Positions 20,274 through 32,400 of a DNA stretch of 64,000 nt are shown piece by piece. This stretch comes from Baylisascaris procyonis (Eukaryota; Nematoda; Chromadorea; Rhabditida; Ascarididae): positions 50,733 through 114,732 of the forward strand of contig JAZARR010000005.1 of assembly GCA_037389465.1 (NCBI GenBank), written 5' to 3'. The first letter of the stretch is position 1. Every line of letters begins with the position of its first letter. The notes beneath the pieces were generated by a model, which saw only the letters and a program-made list of their open reading frames with translations, made no database searches and was not told where the DNA came from. A program made the translations under genes and the position numbers.

Positions 20274-20483
20274 GTTGTTGTGGTATTTTCGAATGGGTCG
20301 CTGAGAGCGTACCACTCCGAAAAGCTCCCTCAAGGAAATGTGTATGATGAGTCTTCATAGGGCAGGGAAAACAATTCATAAAACACGGCTTATTGCAGTT
20401 CCAGAGCATATTGATCTATTCGGCGCCTCCCGATGAGGAGGAACAAGATGTACCCACTTGTCGTTTATTGCAAGCGCATCCGA

Positions 20484-21768
20484 AGTGTTTGAATGCATCC
20501 TGTTGTATCCGTTGAAGCGTACTTTCCTTCCTAAACTCTTTATTGGGCATGTTATAGAGTGTTGGTTATGTAAATTTTTTGAATTTGCATAGAATCATTG
20601 CATTAATGGGAGTTATTGATTAGATGATGATCACTTCCTCATTAAGAACAAATTAACAACGAATTTTTTTTTTGTTTCTTATCCACTCACCCATGGAAGT
20701 TTTTCCTTTTGCTGGAAAATTCTCATTTCTAGGTTTTTAATATAAAAGATTATAGAGAAATTTTCGTTAAAGCTGCAGAGATTCTATTATTAACATAGCC
20801 GGAAGAGAGATTGGAGGTGAAAAGAAAATGAAGTGAAATGAGAAAGCGATTATGAAGACCTCTAGTCCCACTTTTTCTCTGTTTTTCATGTATCAATATG
20901 TTTGGCTTGTGAGTTTTCATGCATATGAAATCTGCTAATCTTCTGAAGAAACTTGCGAAGTTTGCACTAATATATCTGAACTTCATTGTGAAATTTGTGA
21001 GCTTTTCAATGAAATCTGTGAATTTCATGGTAGAATTTCAATCTGCGAACTTTGCAAATGAGATTGACGATTTTCGTAAGGAAATTTGCGAATTTTGAAT
21101 ATGCTGTTTGTTTTGATAATATACCATTGCAAATTGCCCTTATTATTCTTGTTTATTTCGCACTCTAAAGTGGAGCGTCCCGTTTGAAACGTCATTCGAA
21201 ACCCGTCTCATAAAAAAACTGCATCATTCAATAATTCACATCCACTCAACGCGATTGCACTGCATCATCATTGACGTTCTCAATTTTCGCTCTTTCTCTC
21301 TCCTCGATAGAATCGTCAAGAATGTTCTCTGCAACAAATGGCTCTTAACGTTTGCTAAAGTTTTCATGTCCAAAAAAGTTCAAATTCGCTAAAAATTTTT
21401 ATCATTTTGTCTAAAATATAAAGCCATCGTGCGAAGATTTGAGGAACTGATAAAGGTGATAAACTGTATGCGATATTCACATTCAAGTTATCATTTTGAA
21501 GCTTGAAATGCTCTTTATTGAAATTTAAAAATTCACAATCGTTTTGTTCATGAGACGCTAACAACAGAACTAATAGGTTTCTTGGTTATCTCAATAAGGC
21601 GCTGTAATTGACGAAAGTTTTTAGCAGTTTCTCTAGGTGAACGAATTACTCTAACTTTCATATGAACAGTGAAGTTCTATAGGGCTTCGTCAACGAAATA
21701 TTGTAATTTATGTGTACCGGACATAATCCTCGCTCATTTAATACGTTTTTTCAATAAAAATTTCAAAA
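20484..21768. other. Intergenic region after array 1
   Basis: The sequence becomes abruptly AT-rich. About 20925-21100 carries degenerate repeats of motifs like GAAATTTGTGAATTT on a rough 25-30 base rhythm. No gene is supported. Confidence 0.55.
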
Positions 21769-21775
21769 TTTTCAG
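21769..21775 (+). promoter_or_regulatory. Likely 3' splice acceptor for trans-splicing
   Basis: TTTTCAG lies 7 bases before the ATG at 21783. An acceptor this close to the start codon is the usual spliced-leader arrangement in nematodes. An unseen upstream cis exon is the alternative. Confidence 0.5.
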
Positions 21776-21782
21776 CACAGAA

Positions 21783-24700
21783 ATGATTGCAACCTTGCGA
21801 AATTGCTTGATCATATTCGCAGTCGCCTTTTCGCCACTTTTTGCGGCCGTCCACAAACGGTTTGTTTTTCTATAATGTTTATTACTCTCTATTGACGACA
21901 GTTAACAATGTTATTGACCCTAAATCATGAGCCATATTCATGCAAACATCTGTCAGACATCATCAGACATTAGCCATACTCAGACATGAGACATCGATAG
22001 CTAAGCGCAATACTGTAGAATTCTTGGTTGATTCAGCTAATGTAATGGTGGCTTTTATCTTAAGACATACCGAATTTGCCTAATGGATGATGGATTGGTA
22101 TCATTGTTTTGCAGCAGCCCGGCTTCGAAATGTCGCGAAACGATGGACAGAGGATCATCTTGTCCGAATGGGAAGAAGGCTCACTTATCGGTATATCTAT
22201 TTTTTAATGACATTTTGATCTCTCTTCCTTTCCTTTCACTCCATTCCCTCTCAATCCTTCCCCTCCTCACCCCCTTCACTCAGTTCCCTCCTTCCATGCA
22301 GTGACGCCTGGTCTTCCTCTGAAATGAGAAGCAACGTTAGAATTTATGTGTTTTCTATTACGATATTGAAGTGGTCTATGAACAATGTTTTCGCTGGTCA
22401 TCAAATAATACCAACTAGAGTGAACAACCGTTGAATTTCTCGAATTCTAATGATTTTTCGTCTTTAAAGTGTAAGAAAAAGCGGAACATGATATTTTTCA
22501 ATTTCCTCATCTTCTACGGATTTTTGAAGAAGATGATATCAAAGATAAGTTGAACGTTCATAATCATCGATTAATTTTTAATGGGAAATAATCATCCGCC
22601 GATAATAGCATCAATAACCGATAATGATCTACGCATATTTCTAGTGGTTCTATGATATAGAGACAAACGTTTGTCTCTCGTTCAAATACAACGGCTGCGG
22701 TGGTAACTCGAATCGTTTCGATAGTATTGAATCATGCGAAATGAATTGTATACCTCGTGAGTTATTTGATCTTAATACACCTTATCATCGTTTCGGAGAT
22801 TTTCCCACTGAGATCAAACGTTGATTTATGTGCTGTCTTTATTTTTAATATGTAAATTTAATATTACTTGTTAGCATTGTTTATTGTTGCGCAGTGATAC
22901 CGTAGGTTTTTTACTTCATTACATTACTCGTAACAATCGTACTTTGTTGTCTACTGTAGTAAGCATTCGTACAGTATGCAGGCAACAGTGAATTTTAAAG
23001 GAATAGGGATATTTTCGTGCTATTTTCATTTTAATAATTGTACTTAATTATTTGGCTACTATGATGAATGGTGTTTTGTATCTAATGCGTCATATGAAAG
23101 TGAGCGGAAATGTCATTCGGGGCACAAAAAACGGATAGCACTATCATGCGTTACACTTATAGGCTATTAAACTTCATAAGTTTACTTTGATATCCACATA
23201 AAGAATGATACGATTTTTGTCATATACGGCAATGATGCTCATATTTGGCTATAAAAAATAACGAAATTCATGTAAGTGATGAGTGTGGATGGTTGATGAA
23301 TGAATCTTTTCCCATATGACGGTAATATACCTGAATAAAGTTTTTTTTTTTTTTCAGACTGTTGCTTGAAATTTCATTCCGTTGTGGATTTATAAGATTG
23401 AAATGAGGTGAAATTTTATAAAACGTAAAACATTCGATCTTCGCAACATTGTTGATTGAATGCAGTAGTCCAAATTGTTGATTTTTCTTAAGCTAACAGC
23501 CGTATATTGAATAAAGCGTATATACGTTACGAGAATAAAACACATTTTTGAGCTGTATTTAATTATGTGCAAATATCAAGAAATTATGAAAAAACCTTTC
23601 ATAAGAGATGAGACTCTAAATTTATTATTGAGCAATTTTATATTAGTAATTGAGTAATATTATATGCGCAATATAGAGAATTGGTTGAATAATATACCAT
23701 GTGGATGAGAAATGAATGATGACACTATTGAACGTAGCGAATTAGTGGCATTTTATTCCTGAGTGAGACTCTTTTTTTTCCGCCATCTAAATGCAAGAAT
23801 TTACAGCTGGTTTTGGCGCATGTGCACTTAATAAAGAACCCTTCAAGAATAATGATGGTCAACAGCGAATCTGCACTGGACCGGAAGTCGAGAAATGCCC
23901 CGCTGATTACAAGTGCAAACGCCTCGCTTCTGTAGGGGTATGTTGCCCTAAGAAATCAGAAGGTTAGTTCTCCTTTTTTTAAGTTCCAAACCTCCGTTCC
24001 TACACTGAGTGATGTAATCCTCTGATCACCTTTATTACATAGGTATTCGGTCGCCCAATGACTGCAATTTCGTAAAACCCGATTATTGTTGTGCTTTCGT
24101 TCAAGGTTCCATTTTATGGTAATTTTAAACTGATGAAGCTATTGTGTTTTATCTCCTAACAGTTTGTTTCAAAATATTTTCAATAGTCAATCAATACTTA
24201 ATTCAAATTGCATAATTAACTGCGTTGATTGCTCTTCGGGTTCAAATAAACACAGACACAGCAAGTTGGAGAAATATTTTAACAATAAAAATAACGTAAT
24301 TAGCTATTGTTTTTTTCCCACGGTTATAAATTCCTTTGCTTTGCCTTATTGCTATGTAAAGATTATAATGGTTCTTTCTATCTCATCGATTTGAACGTTG
24401 TATACACACACATTTCTATTAGAAATAATTTTCGTGATATGTTGTTATCAAAAAATTTTTCCTTCTCTTATTAATCTCTCAACAAATAATTCAAATATCA
24501 TTCAGTTTATGGCATCATTTGAATATTTTTCACCTAAAAATTAGAAATTTTTCATTTCTTTCAATGAGTCGCTGAGCTTCTAATTATGAGCTATTGAAAT
24601 GCTTGAATTTGGCGATTGATCCCTCTTGAGCTAGATGGAGTTTGATGGATTCGCAGATGTGATCCCGTAAAAACTAGTTAGCATTGTTTCAAGTTAATTA

Positions 24701-25049
24701 GGAAAATTATAAATCTTAGGACGATTTCTTCAACATACTTGGTACGAATCCCGAGTTCAGTTATGCTGTACCAGTTTAACAGTGAAAGTTGTTTACTGCA
24801 AACGAATACAAGCGTTCATTCCTCGAGGCATTTTGCTCGCTCAATCGAGAATATCGATTCACCTAATCGATAGCCATTGCAGAGTTGTTCGCAAAGAACT
24901 ATGAAGCAGTGTGTTCGATGGGCAAAACAGTTAAGGTCGATCGTGGTAAACGAAAGTCCAATTTGCTGGGTAAATCGTGCAAAGATGATTTTTGCCCTGT
25001 GGGCACTAATTGTGTTCAAGAAGAAATCTTCGCTCATTGTTGCGAATAG
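21783..25049 (+). CDS. Secreted Kunitz plus lustrin-type cysteine-rich protein (gene 1)
   Basis: I model five exons: 21783-21859, 22115-22190, 22645-22756, 23807-23962 and 24883-25049. All have GT/AG borders and matching phases, and they total 588 nt, or 195 residues. Residues 1 to about 22 are a hydrophobic signal peptide. The Kunitz/BPTI domain spans Cys32-Cys86 over exons 2-3, with six cysteines and the motif FKYNGCGGNSNRF. Cys94-Cys135 form a lustrin-type six-cysteine module (CPADYKC...CC), and Cys151-Cys194 form a second one with LLGKSC and CPVGTNC. Such proteins are extracellular; Kunitz domains often inhibit serine proteases. Here 18 residues separate cysteines 2 and 3, where BPTI has 15, and Pro follows cysteine 2, so trypsin inhibition is uncertain. 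It is paralogous to the gene at 27736. The intron at 22757-23806 holds nothing I recognise. Confidence 0.85.
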
Positions 25050-25222
25050 ACTTCTCTCGTATTGGTCCATCAATATAAAACATTTCTCTTCAATTTGATC
25101 ACTTTCACCTGATCGTTTCTTTATTCTTATGCGCATGTTTTTTCATCGTTTTTCTACTGCCATCATCCCGTTATATTTCACGTAATAGGCAGTAATATTG
25201 TATTGAGTAGATGTGGCGAAGT

Positions 25223-25228
25223 AATAAA
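25223..25228 (+). terminator. Candidate polyadenylation signal
   Basis: AATAAA lies about 175 bases after the gene 1 stop codon at 25047-25049. It is a plausible 3' end signal, but the hexamer is common in AT-rich DNA. Confidence 0.4.
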
Positions 25229-27735
25229 AAAAATATTATGCTTGTAAATTGATGAACAACCTATTCAAAGATTTTTTTAAATTCATTCGTTTATATAAGT
25301 TACATGCTACCCTTTAAATGATTCAACGAAACGAACTATGTGACATTAAAAGCAAGAATTTTTTTTGCGTTTGTATATTCAACAGAATTGCGAGCATTGA
25401 GATTCTTTAAACTTAGCTATTGCATCACGTACAGTTTTACCTCGAGTTAAACGTCTCGAGATACAAATTCTGCGGTATTATTCAAAGGGGAGGGAGATGA
25501 AGGAGTGCTTTTGTATTTTATTCTAACAACTGTTTACTGCTTACAACATGTGATGTTGTTTAGGTAAAGCTTCATGCACCAAGTCCTCTCATGTTTATTT
25601 TGGAAAATGTGGTGCACTATTCCTTTCAAACTATCCGATGTCCCATGAACATATATATCCACTACTTGAGGTGAGACATAGCTACAACTGTAGAGTATAC
25701 TACCTGCTGCCTGAGCTATCAGGGCTGTATTGTCAACAGTGGCTATTAGCTGATGTTTAGTTAATTCGATGCATTATTTAATTTCAAGCAGTCATTATTT
25801 GTTTAGTTTTGTTAACTTCAAACAAGAAATGAATGATGGAAACGTTCAAACGTTCGATCATATCACAATAGCTAGATGGGATGATCCGAATTTTGTTACA
25901 TTCGCATCGAAATGCTTGGATTATGAAACTTCACGCATAGTAGCGAAGTTTTTATATGAATGTTGTATCAAAGCGACAGGTTAGATGAGTTTTCAGGAAT
26001 GGTTTTACTTAAAGTAACGAAATCTCCATGTTGATTTTATGCGATATTTCCAGAACGAACTGAACCAATCCATTCATAATGAAGCGATCAAATTTACTTT
26101 CAAACGTAGTGAATCCTCGTTCTCAACAGTGACGCTTTTATTCATTTATTAATATATTAAGCTGATATGTTGATGGTATTATACGATTGCAACAAACATT
26201 GCTCTTTAGGATGTGCAGTGGTGTTACTGCATCAGATAGAGTTTATAATAGGTGCAGAGAAAAATGTTTTGTCAATTTGCAAAAATTATGTCAATAAAGA
26301 CGTGAAAGGTGAAAGGGGGATGGAAGGTGAACCTGAATTACGTTCGACTAAACACATGTGAAACGGCAATGAAACAGCATCTGTGCAACTCATGATATGC
26401 TAAAAAGGCGCAGTGCAGTGAAATGCAATTAAAAAGTACGGTATGTGGTTGCCGGTTTAAAAGTTCGGTAAAGTGAAGTGAAGTGAAGTAAAAAGTAGCT
26501 CAAGTAGAATTCATTGGATGAATTTTGCAGCTGCACGCTTATGCGATAAGTTGCATTGTGTTGAGTGGGGAACTATAAAGGGGATTTGAGAAGGATGGAA
26601 CATCTGTCGTTAATAAAAGAGCGATCCCTTTTAAAAGATCGCAATTAATGAAAAATTCCCTTTTAATAGCACCACTCTTCGTCCCATGAATATAAGGTGC
26701 TGCTTAAAACTTGCAAAAAAAGTTGGAAAATTTCTCTCCGAAATCGAATAAAAAATTCGGTCTAATTGGATGTAAACATGAAACGTGGCCTCCACATTTC
26801 CCTACCATCCAGGGGTGAAGAAAGCGGCTCGGGGCTTTATTTAAATTACCAGAATTAGTGACACTTAGCGGCGGAACAAATCTGGATCGGAGCTCGAAGT
26901 TTGCTACAGGCGATGACGATGGTAAGTGAGGTTAAAGGGGAATAAGAGCTATTATTTTGAGCTGCCTTTTTTGTTGATTGAGTAGATTTATAAACAGAAG
27001 AGAACGCATATCGAGGATGAAGTCAATCCCCAAAATTTTTAGGTGGGAAAGTTTTTCAAGTGGAAAGTTCCCTCCCTATCACTTCTCAACAATGCTTTAT
27101 TTTCCCAACTACTTACGCTGATCTTTTCGATAGCACAAAAAAATTTTTGATCAGAGTATTCGCAACTATATGGAAGACTTTAAATTTGAAGTTCTTTTGG
27201 AAATATGCCATTCCCATGTTTGACATCAATAAGGTCACGTGCTATCCTTTTTTTCACAGTTTGCTTTTAGTGGCACTTTTATCAGTGAATTCACTTTCCA
27301 CATTTCATCGTTCCGCCTGATGCTTGTGTCGGTTTTATTACTCGGCATTTGTGCACCCTATAAGATTAGTTTATTTGCCATTGTTTGCAGTGGTTCCTAG
27401 AAGATGCCAATTTGCGCGCAAAGTGTTGCTAATGAAATGTATAAGCTTTCTTATGCTCTTCTTCATGGATCTTTCCTGTTCAGCGATCACCGTCTAACGA
27501 ATCCACTAATATCTTTTCATTTGCTCACCACCTTCACGATGTTCTCAAAGGAGTTTCCGAATTTCAAAACTACTTTTTTTCAGTGATCAGATGTGTGCGC
27601 TCAGGACTGTGCGCCTACTAGACCGTTATCTAAATCTTTCATATGCTGCTTAGCTAGGGAATGTGTTAGGATGAGATAATTGAGAGATAAGCACTATCTA
27701 AATCTGACAAAGTTGCAGATAGCGCTGATTTCACC
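25229..27735. other. Intergenic region between the Kunitz genes
   Basis: Several ORFs of 60-86 codons lie here, for example at 25769, 26167, 27060 and 27404 on the plus strand. None shows a family motif or a convincing splice context. A short GTGAA repeat sits near 26470-26490. I call no gene. Confidence 0.5.
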
Positions 27736-29384
27736 ATGAAATACTATGTCATGTTTGTCAGTGTGTTGCCCGTGTTGGTCGTCGTCGCTCAATCGAGGTT
27801 CATTCTTTTCACTTACATATAAACTCGACATTTGAATTACAAATGATTGCTGACGTATTGCTTTGTGTTATGTATCTGACGCCACTGTTATGTTTCTGAC
27901 TGGTGCTGTTGTGTCGCTTAGTGGTGGTGCGGTGGGTGTGAGGTGATGTAGACGAAGACGGCGAGAGGAGAAGGAAGGAAGCTTTATTGGACGAAGGGAA
28001 CTGAACTGGAGTGAGAGACACGCACAAGACACACAGACAAAAAACAACAGAAAAGACACAGCTTATATAGTGGTCGTCAGGTGACAATCCATGTTGAAAT
28101 ATTATAGCCTTGTTATGTACGCAAGTGATATCCACTAAATCACTGCGCGTCGTCATGACGTGACTGTTGTACACCGCAACATTTGCCACGTCCATGCGTT
28201 TTGCAACACCATTTCCGGTGTGCCGAGTCATCACTTTGATGTGCTGAATCATCACCACGTATCCAACACTTTGAATGAAAAAAATTATAATTCCACTGAA
28301 GTTTTTAAGGGATATGCAAGAGTTCTACATTCACAGAAAAGGTTTCATCTCGATATGCAGTAATAACACTTGCAAGATGCGGCATCAATTTTGGCGGGGA
28401 CTTCAGCTAAAGAGTTATAAGTTGTTGAGAACACTTTGAAGAGGTGTTTGTGGTTACAACTATGGAAGAATTGTGGATTTATGTCCACAACACTTCTGCT
28501 CGATTGCTTCCCTTCCGAGAAAATGAGAATTGACTTTATTCGATGCAAGGAGCTTTGAAGGAGAAGAGGGGTAGGGTAGGGTTTACTCGAAATGATAGAG
28601 TATATTTCTTCTACTCGCTCCTTCAAACCTCCTTTGATCAGCTCCGCCTTCATTCGAATTGTTGTAAATAAAAAAGAAGCAAAAAAAGAGAGCAGTTTAT
28701 TGATTAGCAACAGTTATTCATACCGAAAAAATTCGCTGTTATGTGTTCGATTGAGGGAATTCTTTGCATCATCGTATATAAAATTTCATTCTTTCTTTAC
28801 GCATAATCGACTGATGGAAGTGTTTTTGCGCTGCATGAGTCGACCGCTTTTAAATAATAACATTAATGGTTATATTATAATATTTGAGAATAATAATATA
28901 ATTAAGGCATTTTAATTTTGATTATTCTTAGTGGCCTATCGGATAAGTGTATTGGTCCGAAGGATGTTGGAGAGCGTTGCACTGATGGTAACAAAGAGGC
29001 TGTTCAGGTAGTGTTTCAGTTTTACTCGAATCATTCATGCGGCGATTTATGAAAATTTAACCTAGTTAAATGTCTTGACCACTTCAACGTCCATTCGCCA
29101 TCCACCGATAGGATCAGTGAATGTCCAATAACTAATCAGAACTTCCACTAAGTTTGATCATGATGAACCGTCGATGATAAACTCGCTGATCGCTAATGGG
29201 CAGCCCAACATCTTAGATGATTGAATCAACGAATTTATTCCCATACAATATAGGACAATTCATAATAATGTGGAGATGTTCTAGAACAAGGCGAAAATAT
29301 TGTGCTAGAGAAATATAGAGAAGTGTTGAAGTGGCTGTAAATGCATTAATGTATGAATATGAATGTAACTGCATTATTTATTTG

Positions 29385-29446
<62 letters not shown>

Positions 29447-32400
29447 ATAGTATATTATATTAATTCATGTTGCATAAGTGAATGTTGTACTTATGGGCAT
29501 TTATAATGCACGTATGATAAGCAAACGTTTAAATCAATATTCAATGTGACAATATGAACAGAAAAGGTGGATAAGGCCGAGTGATCTCTTCTCTATTATC
29601 TCATCAGATATGTTTAAATGGAGTGGTTCTAGTGGAGCGAATGTTTTAAAAGTGGGCAGAAAGTTAGTTGATGAGTGGTGATTTGTGATCTAAGGTGATC
29701 CTTGATGGAACAGTGCATTGATGATTTGTGATGAAGTTCGGCGGCATTTCTGCTCGAAATTGAAAAGAATTTATCAATACTGTTACTAATGAGGATCCAT
29801 CCCAAGATACCAATATGAATACAAAATCGACATCAAAACACCAATACCGATACTAAACAAACGCAGACTCCATCACTGCTGTTCGAGTGCGGATTTTCTC
29901 TGATTCGAGTTTACATATATTGGATTCAGATTTACCTGTACGAAAGATTGCTGAAGTAGCCGCAAAAAAATTTCAGTGAAGTGAGTGATACCACTGCTAC
30001 GCTGTTTGGATACATGAAAGTACCGGAATTTTTCTGCTAGAAGTTCAGCAGATCGTGGACAGTTATAGTGGAACGTTATCATTAAAGTTCATTAGGTTTT
30101 TTCTTAGAAAAACTTTTACAAAATGAATTTTTTCGAGTTTTCTTTTCGAAATATGAAAGGATTTTCAAAATCAAAAGGTAAAGATGTTGTTGATCATAAT
30201 TCAGTGGTATTACGAGAATGAGACAGAGGTATGCCTCGCGTTCAAGTATAAAGGCTGTGGTGGCAATCAAAATCGCTTCTCTGAATATGCGGAATGCGAG
30301 CAAACTTGTCTTCCACGTAAGACACTTTCCGCTCATCATTTTTTCTTGCATATGTTCTCTTACTTTCGAGGCTTTTAGCAGATAATGTTCCTTTCGCTGT
30401 CCACTCCCTCCTTTCTTCTCCCCAACCTTTCAGGGACACTTAATGGTTCTTGAAATATCGCTGAACGATAATCTGAAATATTTTAAAATATATTTTCAAT
30501 TATTTTGAAGATTTTTAAACTTTAAAAGCTTGTTCTGCCTACAATAGGGTCCCTTCTCGTCGGCACAAGCCATTATTTGGCTACTCACACGGTTATTCCC
30601 CGTTTAAAAGCTTCATAATTCTTCGATCACCTTCGATTTTCATCAATATTCGACCTCATGCTATTTTAAAGTCGTATTTCCAGGAGAAAGAATTGGTGCC
30701 ATCGTGTCTATTTAATTGTACGCATGTTTCGGCTGAAATGCTGTTGCAATAAGTCAACAAAAATTTTTGAGATCGATATCTATTCTAATTATAGATCATC
30801 GTTTTATAAATCTACTCGTAGTCCCTCATTCCATTAACTGACTTCTGCGTCTCGCCTCTAAATCATAGTTTAAGGTCCGATTCCAAGATGAATCATTTTT
30901 TTTCCGTTAGGCAGTTTCTTTATTAAACCCAACAAAACCCATGGATTAAGTACTCGATCCTCTGTGGAATTCTGCTACGACATTAGTCTTTGCTATCCTC
31001 AAGGGGATAAATATTCGTAAAAGGATACTTTGATTCATAGAAGAATTCCAAGAATATTTTAGCCATCATTGAATTTCAGCATCAGAGATTTTCATAATAA
31101 TTGCTTTTTGCAAAAAAAAAGTTCTACCCTTTTTTGCCGCTCATTCCACCGACTCTATGACAAATATATTGTGTGCTACTTTTCGTAGCATTTTCTCATC
31201 ATTTTCTAAAGAAATGTTAGTGCGTGGAAGATATATGTCATAGATCGGCCGGATATGCGGCAAAAAATGTGAGAATTTTTTTATTTTATCAGTCGCAAAA
31301 ATGTTCGCTACATTATCTAACTGAAATTCGAAATAATTGAAATTTTTTATTTGACGAGGCTGGCACTGATTATGATAAGGGCACTGATTATCACGGGAAG
31401 TTGCATAAATTTAATGCAAACATTGATTAATTGTTTTGGTTTCATCCTAATTTCATAAAATTTACATAATCCTTTAAAATTCGTATTCAGAACATTATCG
31501 ATTCCATCGACATTTCAGTTCATGACAATTTCTGTTCATTGCACAAGTCACCACTCACCGATGATAAAGGACAACCTATGATTTGCTCAGGCAAAGTGGG
31601 AAATCTTCAAAAGTGCCCCGATGATTACCTATGCAAGACGGTCGTCTTTATCGGAGCTTGTTGTCCGAAAGCTTCTGAAGGTTTGCGTTCACAAATTCCT
31701 AGAAGTAATTAGGTGAGCACATTGTCGTTGCAATATGACATTGCAATTGTGAAATTTCGATGAAACGTTTCGTTTTGCTTTGCGATCTTATTTGAGAATT
31801 CTTCGATATGTATATGACGTTGCATTTCATCTGTAGAATTGATAAAAGAAGTGATAAAATTGATAAAGGGGTAACGGGTAAGGTGCTTGAAATGTTCAGC
31901 CATGTTTCGTTAGTGTTCTGCTGTAACCCCTGAAAATATAATCTATGTGCGAGTAAGTTAATCATCGTCATAGTCTGCAAATGGACTTTGTTGGAATCAT
32001 TAATGGGATTTCCATCAACCAATGTACACTCCATTACTATTATTCAAGTTAATGTTTTCTTGGATTTAATTTTATCTATATTTGATTCGGATTTATCTGC
32101 ACGAATGAAAGATAAAGAATAATGGGATAGCTATGAAAAAAATTTCTATGAATTAATTGATATAATTGTTGCGCTGTTTGGATATATAAGAAAATATCAG
32201 AATTTTCCTCAAAAGAATGCAATTGATTTTGGACAGTTACAGCGGGACGTAATTATTGATGTCCATGAAGTTTTTTTTTTAATTAAAAGAAATTTTCGCA
32301 AAATCATGAAAGAATTTTCAAAAAAAGTTTTCAATAGGTAAAGATATTGATAATCATAATTAGGATAATGAGACATGAGATAATGAGACAGAGGTATGCC

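Larger units (their letters stand above)
453..20483 (-). repeat. Tandem array 1: ~281-bp units each carrying a tRNA-Gln-like gene
   Basis: About 71 head-to-tail units, nearly all 279-283 bp apart, each carry a minus-strand tRNA. The consensus cloverleaf is 72 nt: acceptor GGTCCCG/CGGGACC with discriminator T (U73), D-stem GTGT/GCAC, anticodon stem CAGGA/TCCTG around loop CTTTGAA (UUG) or CTCTGAA (CUG), variable loop CGAC, and T-stem GGGAG/CTCCC around TTCAAAT. The body matches eukaryotic tRNA-Gln, and the B box reads GTTCAAATC. The first unit is partial, and the last ends at the point where a tRNA 3' end would begin. Individual loci are listed below; 'consensus' refers to this structure. Confidence 0.95.

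Noticed and set aside
453..20483. CRISPR array
   Set aside because: Regular spacing is superficially similar, but the whole 281-bp unit repeats, the genome is eukaryotic, and the short conserved piece folds as a tRNA.
24044..24117. Possible extra cysteine-containing exon in Kunitz gene 1
   Set aside because: It reads through with AG/GT-like borders, but splicing exon 4 directly to exon 5 keeps the phase, and gene 2 has no counterpart.
27809..28258. 149-codon minus-strand ORF
   Set aside because: It lies within intron 1 of Kunitz gene 2, is low complexity (Thr/Ser/His-rich), and shows no family motif.
28592..28915. 107-codon plus-strand ORF
   Set aside because: It is intronic, AT-rich in composition, with no recognisable domain; it lies just before exon 2 of Kunitz gene 2.
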